Of a stretch of 64,000 nt of DNA, positions 1 to 10,016 are shown in pieces. The notes under the pieces were generated by a model that saw nothing but the letters and a program-made list of their open reading frames with translations, was not told the origin of the DNA and searched no databases. The number at the start of each line of letters is the position of its first letter. Position 1 is the stretch's first letter. Source of the DNA: Aquitalea magnusonii (lineage in GTDB: Bacteria; Pseudomonadota; Gammaproteobacteria; Burkholderiales; Chromobacteriaceae); contig NZ_QJKC01000001.1 of assembly GCF_003202035.1 (NCBI RefSeq), positions 317,131 to 381,130 of the forward strand, written 5' to 3'. The position numbers and the translations under genes are program-made.

Positions 1-666
1 GCCCTGCCGTTCCAGCCGGCGCGCGCGCTGGGTCTTGCGTTCCAGCTCCATGGCGAGGATTTCGCGTTGCAGCTCGGCAATGCGGTCGCGTACCTTGCGC
101 CGGTCCAGCTCGGTATGCGATTCGCCGGCACCGCGTCCGCCCATGCCGCTACGCTGACGGCCTTGCGGCCCGGCCAGCTTGGCCGCTTCGCGCAGACGTG
201 GCGCCATATAACCCAGCCGGGCGATTTCCACCTGCGCCTTGGCCGCACGCGAGCGGGCATTGCGGTGGAAAATCTCCAGGATGACCATGGTGCGGTCCAT
301 CACCTCGCAGCCTACGGCCAGTTCCAGATTGCGTGCCTGCGAGGGGGAAATTTCATGATCCACCAGCAAGACGTCGATCTCGATGGCGGAAGGGTCCAGC
401 TGTGGCGGTGCCTGTTCCAGTTCGTCAGCGCGCAGGCCGCGATTGACATACATGTGGATTTCTTCCAGCTTGCCAACGCCCAGGTAGGCGGTGCGGTCGA
501 AGCTGTTACGCTTTTGAACAAAGGTATGCACCACCTGGAAACCCAGGGTCTTGGCCAGCTCGCTCAGTTCGGTGAGCGAGGCCTCGAATTCGACATCGCT
601 GACATCCGGCAGCTGGACTGACGCCACAATGGCGTATCTGGGCTTCTCTTTGACTTCTGTTTGCAT
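1..666 (-). CDS. hflX: GTPase HflX, N-terminal part (gene runs off the left edge)
   Basis: Reading the minus strand from an ATG at 666 gives 222 residues with no stop before the window edge. They match the HflX N-terminal nucleotide-binding domain: YLGVGKLEEI at about residues 61-70, SPSQARNLE at about 108, a VMDRTMVILEIFHRNARSRA stretch, then the glycine-rich GMGGRGAGES hinge followed by ELDRRKVRDRI in the helical linker. The G domain itself lies outside the window. HflX is a ribosome-associated GTPase that splits stalled or stressed 70S ribosomes. hflX often follows hfq; here the gene starts opposite a divergent helicase gene with 161 bp between the starts, so the usual hfq-hflX neighbourhood is not visible on this side. 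Family identification is firm; function beyond the N-terminal domain cannot be judged. Confidence 0.9.
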   Translation of the reverse strand, partial: MQTEVKEKPRYAIVASVQLPDVSDVEFEASLTELSELAKTLGFQVVHTFVQKRNSFDRTAYLGVGKLEEIHMYVNRGLRADELEQAPPQLDPSAIEIDVLLVDHEISPSQARNLELAVGCEVMDRTMVILEIFHRNARSRAAKAQVEIARLGYMAPRLREAAKLAGPQGRQRSGMGGRGAGESHTELDRRKVRDRIAELQREILAMELERKTQRARRLERQG

Positions 667-827
667 GTGCAGATTGCTTTACTTGGTGGCAAGCCCCGAT
701 CTTACTCGCAATTGCCCCGCCCCGCCGCAGCGATCGACAGCAGCCTTGACCCTGCCGTCCGCCGGGACGATACTGCTGCGCCTCTGGCGGCGGTGCCGCC
801 CAACCCTCTGCCGGGCTTCATCGACAC

Positions 828-2084
828 ATGCCATTCACCTCCCTGGGCCTGCAGCCCGCCCTCGCCGCCTCTGCCAGCGCACAAGGCTATGCCGCGCCTA
901 CCGCCATCCAGCAAGCGGCCATTCCGGCCATTCTGCAAGGCCACGACCTGCTGGCCACCGCCCAGACCGGCTCTGGCAAAACCGCTGCCTATTGCCTGCC
1001 CATGCTGCAGCAATGGCTGGCCGGCCAGCATGGTTCACCGCGCCAGACGCAAAGCCTGATCCTGCTGCCCACGCGTGAACTGGCGGTACAGGTGGGCGCC
1101 ACCTTGCGCGCACTGGCTGCCAAGCTGCCGCAGGCCATCAAGGTGGCCGTGGTGTATGGCGGGGTGTCGATCAATCCGCAGATGATGGCCTTGCGCGGCG
1201 GGGCCGACATTGTGGTGGCCACGCCGGGACGGCTGCTGGATTTGCTGCAGCACAATGCGCTGCGCCTGTCTGCCGTGCAAACCCTGGTGCTGGATGAGGC
1301 CGACCGCCTGCTCGACCTGGGCTTTGCTGAGGAAATCAAGCAGTTGCTGGCGGTGCTGCCACCGTACCGGCAAAACCTGCTGTTCTCCGCCACCTTCCCG
1401 CCGGTCGTACGCCAGCTGGCCGAAGCCTTGCTCAAACAGCCGCAGCGCATAGACATCCCCTTCAGCCAAACCAGCGCACCCGACATCCGGCAACGCGCCA
1501 TCGAGGTGGATGCCGAGCGGCGCACCATGCTGCTGCGTCATTTGCTGCAAAGTGAAAACTGGGAACGGGTACTGGTGTTTGTGGCCAGCCGCCACAGTGC
1601 CGAGCGCGTGGCCGGCAAATTGCAGCGCGCCGGCATCAAGGCCGCGGCCTTGCATGGCGAGTGCAGCCAGAGCCAGCGCGGGCAGGTACTGGCCGACCTC
1701 AAGAACGGCCAGCTGCAAGTGCTGATTGCCACCGACCTGGCCGCCCGCGGCATCGACATTGCCGGCTTGCCGGTGGTGGTGAATTACGATCTGCCGCGCT
1801 CGGCAGTCGACTACACCCACCGCATCGGTCGCACCGGCCGTGCCGGCGCCAGCGGTGTTGCCATCAGCTTTGTTTCTGCGGACAACGCTGCTCATTTCCG
1901 CCTGATCGAAAAGCGTCAGCAGCAACAGCTGCCACGCGAGCCGATTGAGGGCTTTGCACCAAGCCTGCCCCTGGACAACAGCCCCGCCGCCCGGCACGAC
2001 CCCGACAGCAATGGCGGCATCAAGGGCAAGCGCATGAGCAAGAAAGACAAGCTGCGTGCCGCCGCAGCCGCAACCAAAGAATAA
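828..2084 (+). CDS. DEAD-box ATP-dependent RNA helicase (RhlE-like)
   Basis: The 418-residue protein carries all helicase core motifs in order: a Q-motif (F-x-S-L-G-L and PTAIQ), Walker A AQTGSGKT at 45-52, PTRELAVQV, TPGRLLD, DEAD at 156-159, SAT, a VFVASRHSAERV motif IV, TDLAARGIDIAG and HRIGRTGRAG. The short basic C-terminal tail (KGKRMSKKDKLR) is typical of RhlE-type proteins, which remodel rRNA and mRNA structure. It starts 161 bp from, and divergent to, hflX. A 14-bp palindrome GCGGCCATGGCCGC at 2090-2103 just after the stop may help termination but has no T-tract. The exact subfamily (RhlE versus another DEAD-box group) cannot be fixed from motifs alone. Confidence 0.93.
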   Translation: MPFTSLGLQPALAASASAQGYAAPTAIQQAAIPAILQGHDLLATAQTGSGKTAAYCLPMLQQWLAGQHGSPRQTQSLILLPTRELAVQVGATLRALAAKLPQAIKVAVVYGGVSINPQMMALRGGADIVVATPGRLLDLLQHNALRLSAVQTLVLDEADRLLDLGFAEEIKQLLAVLPPYRQNLLFSATFPPVVRQLAEALLKQPQRIDIPFSQTSAPDIRQRAIEVDAERRTMLLRHLLQSENWERVLVFVASRHSAERVAGKLQRAGIKAAALHGECSQSQRGQVLADLKNGQLQVLIATDLAARGIDIAGLPVVVNYDLPRSAVDYTHRIGRTGRAGASGVAISFVSADNAAHFRLIEKRQQQQLPREPIEGFAPSLPLDNSPAARHDPDSNGGIKGKRMSKKDKLRAAAAATKE

Positions 2085-2111
2085 ACATCGCGGCCATGGC
2101 CGCCCGGCCGG

Positions 2112-2201
2112 CTACTCCAGCGCCTGAGCCAGTGCCAGGGCGGCGATGAACAGGCTGGACAGCAGGACGCCACCCAGCCAGTGATAGAGTCTGGCCCTCA
2201 C
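2112..2201 (-). CDS. 29-residue hydrophobic micro-protein (GTG start)
   Basis: A GTG at 2201 opens a 29-codon frame ending TAG at 2112. The peptide begins RARLYHWLGG and continues with a single hydrophobic segment (VLLSSLFIAALALAQAL), so it would be a one-pass membrane peptide with a basic N-terminus inside. Its GTG overlaps the TGA of the upstream micro-ORF as GTGA, and a GGGAGGCG sequence in the end of that ORF sits a few bases upstream as a ribosome site. No family is recognised. The overlap, the ribosome site and the sensible topology support translation; the very short length keeps confidence low. Confidence 0.4.
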   Translation of the reverse strand: MRARLYHWLGGVLLSSLFIAALALAQALE

Positions 2202-2344
2202 TTGATGCGCCTCCCGCTAATGCCGGCCACCCGCCCCAGCATTTCCAGCACATTAAGACAGGCCTCGCCGCAACTGCCAGCCAGCGCACACAGCGTATAA
2301 CGACGACCATCCCGCTCCACCACAGTCAGCAAATAGGCTTTCAT
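2198..2344 (-). CDS. 48-residue hypothetical protein
   Basis: The ATG at 2344 is preceded by a strong GGAGGTG ribosome site with 6-nt spacing, which favours this start over an in-frame one 13 codons upstream. The peptide starts MKAYLLTVVERDGRRYTLCA, contains two further motifs GSCGEACLN (two of its three cysteines) and ends in a basic tail. It looks like a small soluble protein of unknown role; I do not recognise a family. The following 29-residue ORF overlaps its stop by GTGA, suggesting translational coupling of the pair. Confidence 0.55.
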   Translation of the reverse strand: MKAYLLTVVERDGRRYTLCALAGSCGEACLNVLEMLGRVAGISGRRIK

Positions 2345-2588
2345 CGCGACACCTCCAGACAGATTGTCAGACAGCTTCAGCACACCCTGACAGCTATCTT
2401 GGCCATTCCCTCCTGCGGCGGACAGCTGACACTTCCTTGTCGCAAGCTGAAAGTTCCGAGCAAAACACTGTACTTTTCGTCAGTCACTGCGCTGGTGCGG
2501 CGGCCCGCTCCCGCAGCTGGCGAGCGGGTATCAAGGGTGACCAGCAAAAGGACATGACTACCGAGTCATGCCAGGCAGGCCGGCAAGC

Positions 2589-2614
2589 AAAACCCCCGCC
2601 GTGGCGGGGGTTTT
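2589..2614 (-). terminator. Intrinsic terminator of the Cache chemoreceptor gene
   Basis: Twelve-base-pair stem AAAACCCCCGCC / GGCGGGGGTTTT with a 2-base gap in the middle, located 30 bp beyond the stop of the minus-strand chemoreceptor gene. On the minus strand the stem ends in a T-run, as expected for a Rho-independent terminator. Its symmetry would also let it act on + strand transcripts. Confidence 0.8.
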
Positions 2615-2643
2615 GTTCAACAGCAAACCACACTGTCCATCGC

Positions 2644-4515
2644 TTACAGCTTGAACTGCGACACCAGCGCACGCAGGTCGCCGCCACGGCGGGACAGATC
2701 CTGGATGATGCTGAGAATGCGCTGCACGTTTTCATCGCTTTCCAGCGCCTTGGCATTGATGCGTTCGGCACTTTGCGCCATGACGGTGGTAGCCGTGCTC
2801 TGCTCCTTGGTCGAGCTGGTGATTTCCGACATGCGCCCCGCGATATCGTGGGTGCTGGCCTTGATCTTGCCCACCTTGTCTGCCGCTTCACGCGACAGCG
2901 CCACCCCGGTGGCCACCCGCTCGTTGGTCTTGCTGGTATGGCCGATGGCCACTTCGGTCTGACTCATCACGCTATTGATCATCTGCGCGATTTCCACCGT
3001 GGCCGAAGCCGTACGCTCGGCCAGCTTGCGTACCTCATCCGCCACCACGGCAAAGCCGCGACCCTGTTCACCGGCCCGTGCCGCCTCGATGGCTGCATTC
3101 AGCGCCAGCAGGTTGGTCTGGTCGGCAATGTCACGGATCACCGCCACGATGCCGCGAATCTGCTCGGAGTGCGAAGACAGGTCGCCCATGGCGTTTTGCA
3201 AGGCATCCACGGTCTGCACGATGGACTGCACCTCGCTGGCCACTTTCTCCATGGCCTGGTAGGACTCTTCCGAGTTCTCGCGGGTGCTGGCCACCAGCAC
3301 TTCGGTCTCACCGGCATTGTCGGCAATATGATTGATGCTGACCGTAATCTGCTCGATGGTGGCCGCCGTGGCGGACAGCTCGTTGGACTGCACACGCGAA
3401 TCGGAGGCAATGCTCTCGGCCGCCTGATGCAGGGCTGCCGTGTCGCGTGCCAGGGCTTCGGCGTCGTTGCGAACCGACACGAACATGCCGTGCAGCTTGT
3501 GCACGAAGGCGTTGAAAGCCTCGGCAATCTGGCCCACTTCATCCTGCGAGTGCACCGGCAGATGCAGGGTGAGGTCGCCATCGCCGCTGGCAACATTGCG
3601 CATGGCATCGCGCAGCTCGGTCAGGCCGGACAACATGCGGGACACGCCGACAGTGGCCAGCAGTGCCACCACCACCACACCGGCCAGCAACAGGCCGATC
3701 ATCAGCTCGATCAGATGGGTGACCGATACCGTGGCTGCAGCCACCGGCACCACCACACCCAGCAGCCAGCCGGTCTTGCCCACCGGGTAGAGCGCAGTCA
3801 TGCTGGCTTCGCCGTTGATGTTCACCGTTTGCAGGGTACCGTCCTTGCTGATGCCGTTCATATCAAAACCGGGCATCACTTCGCCGATTTTCTTCATGCC
3901 GGAATCCTTGACTGGATGGGCAATCACCGAACCGTCTGCGGTAATCAGGAAGGCAAAGCCGTCACCCGGCAGCTTGGACGACACCACTTCCTCGGCCACG
4001 CGCTGCAGCGATACATCGCCACCGGCCACCGCCACCAGCTGGCCGTTATTACGCAGCGCCTTGGCAAAGGTGATGATGGGTTTCTTGGTGGCAGCATCGA
4101 TGTACGGTGCCGTGGCAATGGCATCCTGCGAGTTGCTGGCTGCCAGATACCACGGACGGCCGGTCGGGTCGTAGCCCGGCGGTACCGGAGTGGACCCGGT
4201 GAACTGGGTCATTTTCTTGCTGGGCTCACCCACATACATGTCATCCAGCTTGCCGGCCACTTGCGACTGGTCGAGGATGGGCTTCATGTCCCCTTCAGTG
4301 AAGTGCAGCAGTGCCGAGCTGACAATGTTCTGGCGGGTGGATACCCATTCGGTGATAAAGCTGACTTTATTGTTGGCGGTCTGACTGATTTGATCGCTGA
4401 TGGAAGACAGCAAGGCCTCCTTCATCTTCCAGTAAGCCACGCCGCAAAACAGCAGCGAGATGGCCACCAGCATCATCAATACAAACACCAGCATTCTGGA
4501 ACGTAGAGTACGCAT
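2644..4515 (-). CDS. Methyl-accepting chemotaxis protein with periplasmic Cache sensor
   Basis: The 623-residue protein has an N-terminal membrane helix (about 8-30), a large periplasmic region with dCache-type features such as [11 protein letters not shown], a second membrane helix near 275-300, a HAMP domain, and the cytoplasmic signalling hairpin with the near-invariant tip [20 protein letters not shown] followed by [18 protein letters not shown]. Cache domains usually bind amino acids, organic acids or other small ligands; the ligand here is not predictable. No C-terminal NWETF-like CheR pentapeptide is present (it ends VSQFKL). The start at 4515 has AGGA 7 nt upstream. It is a single-gene unit closed by the terminator at 2589-2614. 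A 689-codon open frame on the opposite strand is a coding shadow. Confidence 0.93.
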   Translation of the reverse strand: MRTLRSRMLVFVLMMLVAISLLFCGVAYWKMKEALLSSISDQISQTANNKVSFITEWVSTRQNIVSSALLHFTEGDMKPILDQSQVAGKLDDMYVGEPSKKMTQFTGSTPVPPGYDPTGRPWYLAASNSQDAIATAPYIDAATKKPIITFAKALRNNGQLVAVAGGDVSLQRVAEEVVSSKLPGDGFAFLITADGSVIAHPVKDSGMKKIGEVMPGFDMNGISKDGTLQTVNINGEASMTALYPVGKTGWLLGVVVPVAAATVSVTHLIELMIGLLLAGVVVVALLATVGVSRMLSGLTELRDAMRNVASGDGDLTLHLPVHSQDEVGQIAEAFNAFVHKLHGMFVSVRNDAEALARDTAALHQAAESIASDSRVQSNELSATAATIEQITVSINHIADNAGETEVLVASTRENSEESYQAMEKVASEVQSIVQTVDALQNAMGDLSSHSEQIRGIVAVIRDIADQTNLLALNAAIEAARAGEQGRGFAVVADEVRKLAERTASATVEIAQMINSVMSQTEVAIGHTSKTNERVATGVALSREAADKVGKIKASTHDIAGRMSEITSSTKEQSTATTVMAQSAERINAKALESDENVQRILSIIQDLSRRGGDLRALVSQFKL

Positions 4516-4834
4516 GGAGGATCCTATTTTTATAATTGCTTAAAACCGCACACTGCCGCCTGTTGCGCTTTTGCAGACATTAAACAATCAACAGGCAGGC
4601 CGCCATATTCCGACCTTCACCCAAGCTCGTCAATACCATTACAAATTCATTGGGCATTTTAAAATAAAACCTCAAGAATACTGTCATCAACGGGCATTAA
4701 CTGGCAGGCAAGCCGCCAAACTCATCCCAGGGATTGCAAAACTGCCAGTCGTTGACAAGTTTGCCTTACAGCTCTTTATTTATTGGACAGATTTCCGGCA
4801 CAGTCCAGTCATTGGCAAACTTATTCTGAAGGCA
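4516..4834. other. Intergenic region between chemoreceptor and HU genes
   Basis: AT-richer than its surroundings. It must hold the promoter of the minus-strand chemoreceptor gene; no convincing sigma factor boxes were assigned. An 88-codon frame on the + strand (4571-4837) lies here but has no ribosome site and no recognisable family, and it runs into the HU terminator, so I do not call it a gene. Confidence 0.5.
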
Positions 4835-4858
4835 TAAAAAAAGGACGCCGCAGCGTCC
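4835..4858 (-). terminator. Intrinsic terminator of the HU gene
   Basis: GGACGC and GCGTCC arms (4843-4858) separated by CGCA, followed on the minus strand by a run of seven T. It lies 42 bp past the stop of the HU gene. Confidence 0.85.
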
Positions 4859-4899
4859 CTGGATAATCCATCCCGCAGTTGCGGGAAAATCGGGCAGTG

Positions 4900-5175
4900 T
4901 CAGTTGGCCACTGCGTCCTTCAATGCCTTGATCGGGGTAAAGACCACCTTGCGCTTGGCCGGAATCAGCACGGTCTCGCCGGTCTTGGGGTTGCGGCCAT
5001 TGCGCGCCGCAGTATCTTTCACCTTGAACTTGCCGGTGCTGGCCAGGGTCAGTTCGCCGCCATTCACCAGTTCTTCGCGGATGGTCTGTTCCAGCGCGTC
5101 CATGAAACGCAGTACATCGACTTTGCTGCTGCCGGTTTTTTCGGAAAGGATGGCAATGAGTTGTTGTTTGGTCAT
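4900..5175 (-). CDS. hupB: HU-family nucleoid DNA-binding protein
   Basis: Ninety-one residues beginning MTKQQLIAILSEKTGSSK, the length and fold pattern of HU. The DNA-binding beta arm carries the signature GRNPKTGE, followed by IPAKRKVVFTPIKALKDAV at the C-terminus. HU dimers bend and compact DNA and act as architectural cofactors. AGGAGCC upstream of the start supports the ATG at 5175. It is monocistronic with its own terminator. HU rather than IHF is favoured by the arm sequence and the short C-terminal helix; hupA/hupB cannot be told apart here. Confidence 0.93.
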   Translation of the reverse strand: MTKQQLIAILSEKTGSSKVDVLRFMDALEQTIREELVNGGELTLASTGKFKVKDTAARNGRNPKTGETVLIPAKRKVVFTPIKALKDAVAN

Positions 5176-5351
5176 GCATGGCTCCTGCGCCGGGAATGTT
5201 GGCTGGTGACTACAAAACCTGAGGGTAACCAGCCAGAGCCTGCCGTATCAAGGAAAATTTGCAACAACACGCCAAATACCCAGGCCGGCCGCCTTGTCTG
5301 TCCGGCTGGCCATCTGCTATATTTGATTTTGTACAATTTCAAAATACTGCC

Positions 5352-5711
5352 ATGACCACCATGCTCCCCCACCCGGCCACCCATCATGCCCTGCCCTCGT
5401 CAGTGTCATCTGCCGCTGCCTGCGGCGAGCTGTTTTGCCTGCCCATGCCAGACCAGGCACTGGCGGGTGCCGGCATCGCGGCGGGCTGTTTGCTGGCGGT
5501 GGATGGCCAGGGCAGCCCGGTGCAGGGTTGCCTGGTGGTGGCCGCTGTCGATGGCGAGCTGCTGGTGCGGCGACTGCAGCGCAGTGGCAGCCGGCTGCAG
5601 TTGCTGGCGGCCCACCCGGACTACCCGCTGATCGAACCCAGCTATGAGCAGGACTTCGCCATCTGGGGCGTGGTGGCCGAAGCCGGCGTGCCGGCGGCAA
5701 GACAAGCCTGA
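5352..5711 (+). CDS. UmuD/LexA C-terminal-domain-like protein lacking the catalytic dyad
   Basis: The 119-residue protein aligns by eye with the S24 peptidase-like domain of UmuD: PDQALAGAGIAAGCLLAVD, then VQGCLVVAAVDGELLVRRL, LQLLAAHPDYPLIEP and a final DFAIWGVV. In UmuD/LexA the nucleophile is the Ser of G-D-S-M; the matching position is Gln35 (PDQAL), and the general-base Lys of the G-E-x-x-V-K motif is Arg73. It should therefore not self-cleave. There is no umuC next to it. The start at 5352 is chosen over an in-frame upstream codon because the S24-like region begins soon after it. It may be a decayed umuD relative or a binding-only paralogue. A role is not predictable. Confidence 0.6.
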   Translation: MTTMLPHPATHHALPSSVSSAAACGELFCLPMPDQALAGAGIAAGCLLAVDGQGSPVQGCLVVAAVDGELLVRRLQRSGSRLQLLAAHPDYPLIEPSYEQDFAIWGVVAEAGVPAARQA

Positions 5712-5795
5712 GCGCCAGCGCAGTAGCGGGCGCCGGTGCCAGGCCAGCTAACGGCGCTGTTACCGCAGCATCATCACCGTGCAGCCGGCCCGGCA

Positions 5796-6329
5796 TTACG
5801 GTTTCTTATGTTGTGCCTTGTCCAGCACCGCCGGCAGATAGCCCTCTACCTGGCGCAGCATGTCCTGGTATGCGGCCAGCGGCTTGCCCCAGGCATCGGC
5901 CACATCATCCATATTGCCGCTGGCGTATTCGGACAGGGTGAAGGTCTTGCCCCTGGCTTCGGGGAATAGCTCCAGCACCTTGGCCTTGTGCTTGGCGGTC
6001 ATGGTGAGAATCAGGTCGGAATGGCGGACATCATTGGCATTGAGCTGTGCGGCACGATGGGCCGACACGTCGATGCCGCGCTGCAACAGCAGGCTGGCAG
6101 CATTGGCCTCGGGGCGGTTATCGTAGGGGTCCATGTCGACTGCCCGCGAAATCACCGCGATGGGCAGTTGCTGCTGCTCGATGCGTTGTCTGGCCAGCGC
6201 TTCGGCCGTCACGCTGCGCCCGGTATTGCCGGTATCGACAAAAGCCAGCTTGAAGGGCTCGGCCGCCAGGGCCAGCCCGCAGGCGGCCAGCAAGCAGACA
6301 CCCGCCAGTAGTGCAATGAATTTCCTCAT
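5796..6329 (-). CDS. Exported low-molecular-weight phosphatase-like protein without the catalytic cysteine
   Basis: From an ATG at 6329 (GGGAGTC upstream) the 177-residue protein has an N-terminal export signal; LAAC at 14-17 could be a lipobox, or cleavage may follow ALAA at 23. The mature part follows the low-molecular-weight tyrosine phosphatase/arsenate reductase fold, but the P-loop C-x5-R-S reads VDTGNTGRS (31-39), with Asp32 in place of the nucleophilic Cys. The late acid-loop DP motif is replaced by DAWG in VADAWGKPL. These enzymes are normally cytoplasmic, so both location and active site are unusual. Either it is catalytically inactive and binds a phospho- or oxyanion ligand, or it uses a different mechanism. 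It is convergent with the upstream S24-like gene. Confidence 0.65.
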   Translation of the reverse strand: MRKFIALLAGVCLLAACGLALAAEPFKLAFVDTGNTGRSVTAEALARQRIEQQQLPIAVISRAVDMDPYDNRPEANAASLLLQRGIDVSAHRAAQLNANDVRHSDLILTMTAKHKAKVLELFPEARGKTFTLSEYASGNMDDVADAWGKPLAAYQDMLRQVEGYLPAVLDKAQHKKP

Positions 6330-6655
6330 CGTTGACTCCCTGTCATCCAGCCTGTTCATCATGCTTGTGCGCCGGCGGGGGCGGCCATATGGCACGGCCC
6401 GCAGCAGCAGGCCAGCCACTGCATATTGCCCACGATTTGCGTATGCCAGTCAAATTAAACTTGCCTTGTTCTTACGCTGGGCTAGTATACAAGATAAATA
6501 AATTGCATAAATTACAGTTTAAATAACTAACATCAAGTCGGGCCATGCAATGCATCAATCACCCCATCAGGTGACCGGGAAGCATCGGCATGCCTGCCCG
6601 CCTTGGCCGGCATCCATCCTTGCTCTGCCCGCACCTGCCCTGCAAGGAAATGATC
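6330..6655. other. Divergent intergenic region upstream of the fapF-like gene
   Basis: An AT-rich stretch at about 6440-6540 lies between the phosphatase-like gene (minus) and the fapF-like gene (+), and presumably holds both promoters. No convincing -24/-12 (GG...GC) element or operator dyad was identified by eye. Confidence 0.4.
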
Positions 6656-7918
6656 ATGAATCTGCCGCGTAGTATTTGCCCAGGTGCCAAACCGCTATTG
6701 CTGAGCGCCGCCCTTGCCGTTGCCTTTCCGCTGCAGGCACAGGCTGAAATCAGCCTGGAGGGCCTGCAACAGCAAATCAGCGCCCTGGCCCAGACCAATC
6801 AGCAGCAGGAGAGCCGTATCCGCCAGCTGGAAAGACAGCTGGCCAGCCTGCAACACGGCAATACCGCCGCCAGTGCCGCCAATAATCCGCCGAGCAACGA
6901 GACCCCGGCCAGCCAGGGAACGGTGGCAGCCGGCAGTGGACCGGCCCTGCCGGTAGTCAGCGAAGTCCCCAAGAGCGTGGAAGACATCTACCAGGAAGCC
7001 AGCGGCTTTGCCGCCGGGAAGTTTTCCATCGAACCCAGCTTCACCTACACCCACTATGACACCCGCGAACTGGTGCTGAATGGCTTTCTGGCGCTGGATT
7101 CGATTTTTCTGGGCAATATCAATCTGGACAAGGTGGTCAGTGACAGCGTCACCCTGGGCCTGACCACCCGCTATTCGCCCAGCCCACGCTGGCAGCTGGA
7201 TGTGGACATCCCCTTTGTCGCCCGTGATGCCACTTATTTTTCCGGCGGTGCTGGCGGTGCGGCCAACAGCGTGTCGCAGGGTTCGGTACAGCAAGGCCCG
7301 ACGCTGGGCGATGTCAGCTTTGGCGTGGGTTACAAGCTGGTGGAAGAAAATGCCGACTGGCCGGACATTGTGTGGAGTGTGCGCGCCAAGGCGCCGACCG
7401 GGCGCAATCCCTACGGCATCAAGCTGGTGCAGTCAGCTGACAACAACAATCTGTCCATCCCCAATCGCCTGCCCACCGGCAATGGTGTCTGGGGCCTGAG
7501 TACCAGCCTGTCCTTCGTCAAGACCGTCGATCCGGCCGTGCTGTTTGCCAGCCTCAGCTACACCCACTATCTGGACGGCCATTTCAGCGACATCAGCCCC
7601 ACCGCCGGCGTGACCCAGCCGGGAGACGTGCGGCTGGGCGACAGCTGGAGCTGGGGAGCCGGCATCGCCTTTGCCCTCAACGACAAGCTCAGCCTGGGCC
7701 TGTCCTATTCGCAACAAATGGTGCAACAGGCACGCATGCGGCAACAGGGCAGCAACTGGACCGACGTAACCGGCAGCAGCGCCAATGCCGCCAATCTGAA
7801 CCTGGGCCTGACCTACGCCTTCAGCAAGCACCTGTCCATCATTCCCAATCTGTCGCTGGGCATGACCCCGGACAGCCCCAATTATGCGTTTTCGGTGAAA
7901 TTCCCCTACCGTTTCTAA
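6656..7918 (+). CDS. fapF: FapF-like outer-membrane amyloid exporter
   Basis: The 420-residue product has a signal peptide ending near AQA|E, then a Gln-rich coiled-coil segment (about residues 25-62, SLEGLQQQISALAQTNQQQE) and a low-complexity Ala/Asn/Pro linker, followed by an all-beta region with alternating amphipathic strands ending in FPYRF, the terminal Phe typical of outer-membrane barrels. This plan (trimerising coiled coil, plug segment, 12-strand-like barrel, about 430 residues) is that of FapF, the pore that exports Fap amyloid subunits in Pseudomonas. The ATG at 6656 is chosen because AAGGAA lies 7 nt upstream; an ATG two codons earlier is too close. It is followed by the VpsR-like regulator 11 bp on, and converges with the fapA-E-like operon. 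Generic MetA-pathway barrel is the alternative annotation. Confidence 0.75.
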   Translation: MNLPRSICPGAKPLLLSAALAVAFPLQAQAEISLEGLQQQISALAQTNQQQESRIRQLERQLASLQHGNTAASAANNPPSNETPASQGTVAAGSGPALPVVSEVPKSVEDIYQEASGFAAGKFSIEPSFTYTHYDTRELVLNGFLALDSIFLGNINLDKVVSDSVTLGLTTRYSPSPRWQLDVDIPFVARDATYFSGGAGGAANSVSQGSVQQGPTLGDVSFGVGYKLVEENADWPDIVWSVRAKAPTGRNPYGIKLVQSADNNNLSIPNRLPTGNGVWGLSTSLSFVKTVDPAVLFASLSYTHYLDGHFSDISPTAGVTQPGDVRLGDSWSWGAGIAFALNDKLSLGLSYSQQMVQQARMRQQGSNWTDVTGSSANAANLNLGLTYAFSKHLSIIPNLSLGMTPDSPNYAFSVKFPYRF

Positions 7919-7929
7919 CGGAGTTGGTC

Positions 7930-9264
<1,335 letters not shown>

Positions 9265-9291
9265 GACCGGACGGCAGGCCAGGCGGGCGCC

Positions 9292-9969
9292 TCAGCGCAC
9301 GCCGCTGCCGGACAGCATCAAGCGGCTGGGAATGCTGAAGCTGAAGCCGCTGCTTTGGGGCTGCAATACCAACTGGATGCGCAGGCTATTGTCGGTACTG
9401 ATGCCGCTGCCACTGATGCTGGCAAACTGCAGCAACTGGCCCTGGCCCAGCAGCTGGCCCATGCGTCCGGCATTGCCCAGATCCATGCTGACGGACAGCT
9501 GGCCGCTGCCAAGCGTCGTACCACTGCCACTACTCTGCCAGCCGGCCGGCATCTGCAGGCTGGCTGTGCCATCGCGGCGGATGTCTATGCTGGTGCTGTT
9601 GCTGGAGCTGTTGCCATTGCCAGCCTGCTGATTGAGCTGCACCACCCCCTGCACCGAAGCCAGCCCGCTAGTCGGGGCTGCCGCCACTGCAGCCGTCGTG
9701 CCATCACCATTCAGGGTGTAGCGGCTGATGACCGGCACCGCCCCGGCCTGGGCTGTCAGCTGCAATCCGGCTCCTTGCACCACGCCAGCCTGGTTCTGCC
9801 AGGTGGTGAGCATCTGCACGCCGAAGCGCACAATCTGCCCGGCATCGATATAACGACCGCGCAAGCTGTCCAGCACGCTGTCGTCGACATAAGCCAGCAT
9901 GGCGGCTTGCGCCGGCACACTGGCACTCAGTGCCAGCAGTAGCGGCACTGCCCTGGATAAGATACGCAT
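9292..9969 (-). CDS. fapE: FapE-like secreted amyloid accessory protein
   Basis: A 225-residue exported protein: signal peptide ending near AQA|A at about 22, then a Gly/Ser/Gln-rich, cysteine-free sequence. A single amyloid-repeat-like stretch GVVQLNQQAGNGN occurs near residue 109. Length (FapE of Pseudomonas is of similar size), position directly after the fapD-like gene and the NQxAG motif support assignment as the minor fibre component FapE, but the overall sequence is not diagnostic. It is the last gene of the minus-strand operon and ends 27 bp from the stop of the convergent VpsR-like gene. Confidence 0.5.
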   Translation of the reverse strand: MRILSRAVPLLLALSASVPAQAAMLAYVDDSVLDSLRGRYIDAGQIVRFGVQMLTTWQNQAGVVQGAGLQLTAQAGAVPVISRYTLNGDGTTAAVAAAPTSGLASVQGVVQLNQQAGNGNSSSNSTSIDIRRDGTASLQMPAGWQSSGSGTTLGSGQLSVSMDLGNAGRMGQLLGQGQLLQFASISGSGISTDNSLRIQLVLQPQSSGFSFSIPSRLMLSGSGVR

Positions 9970-10016
9970 GCCATGCTCCCGGTCGTCGCCGGCGGGCCAG
10001 CGCCCACAGGCCGCAA

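Noticed and set aside
2437..4506. 689-codon open frame on the + strand opposite the Cache chemoreceptor
   Set aside because: His- and Gly-rich composition typical of an antisense shadow, no ribosome site, and the opposite strand encodes a full, well-conserved chemoreceptor.
4571..4837. 88-codon + strand frame in the chemoreceptor-HU gap
   Set aside because: No ribosome site, no family resemblance, and it reads into the HU terminator.
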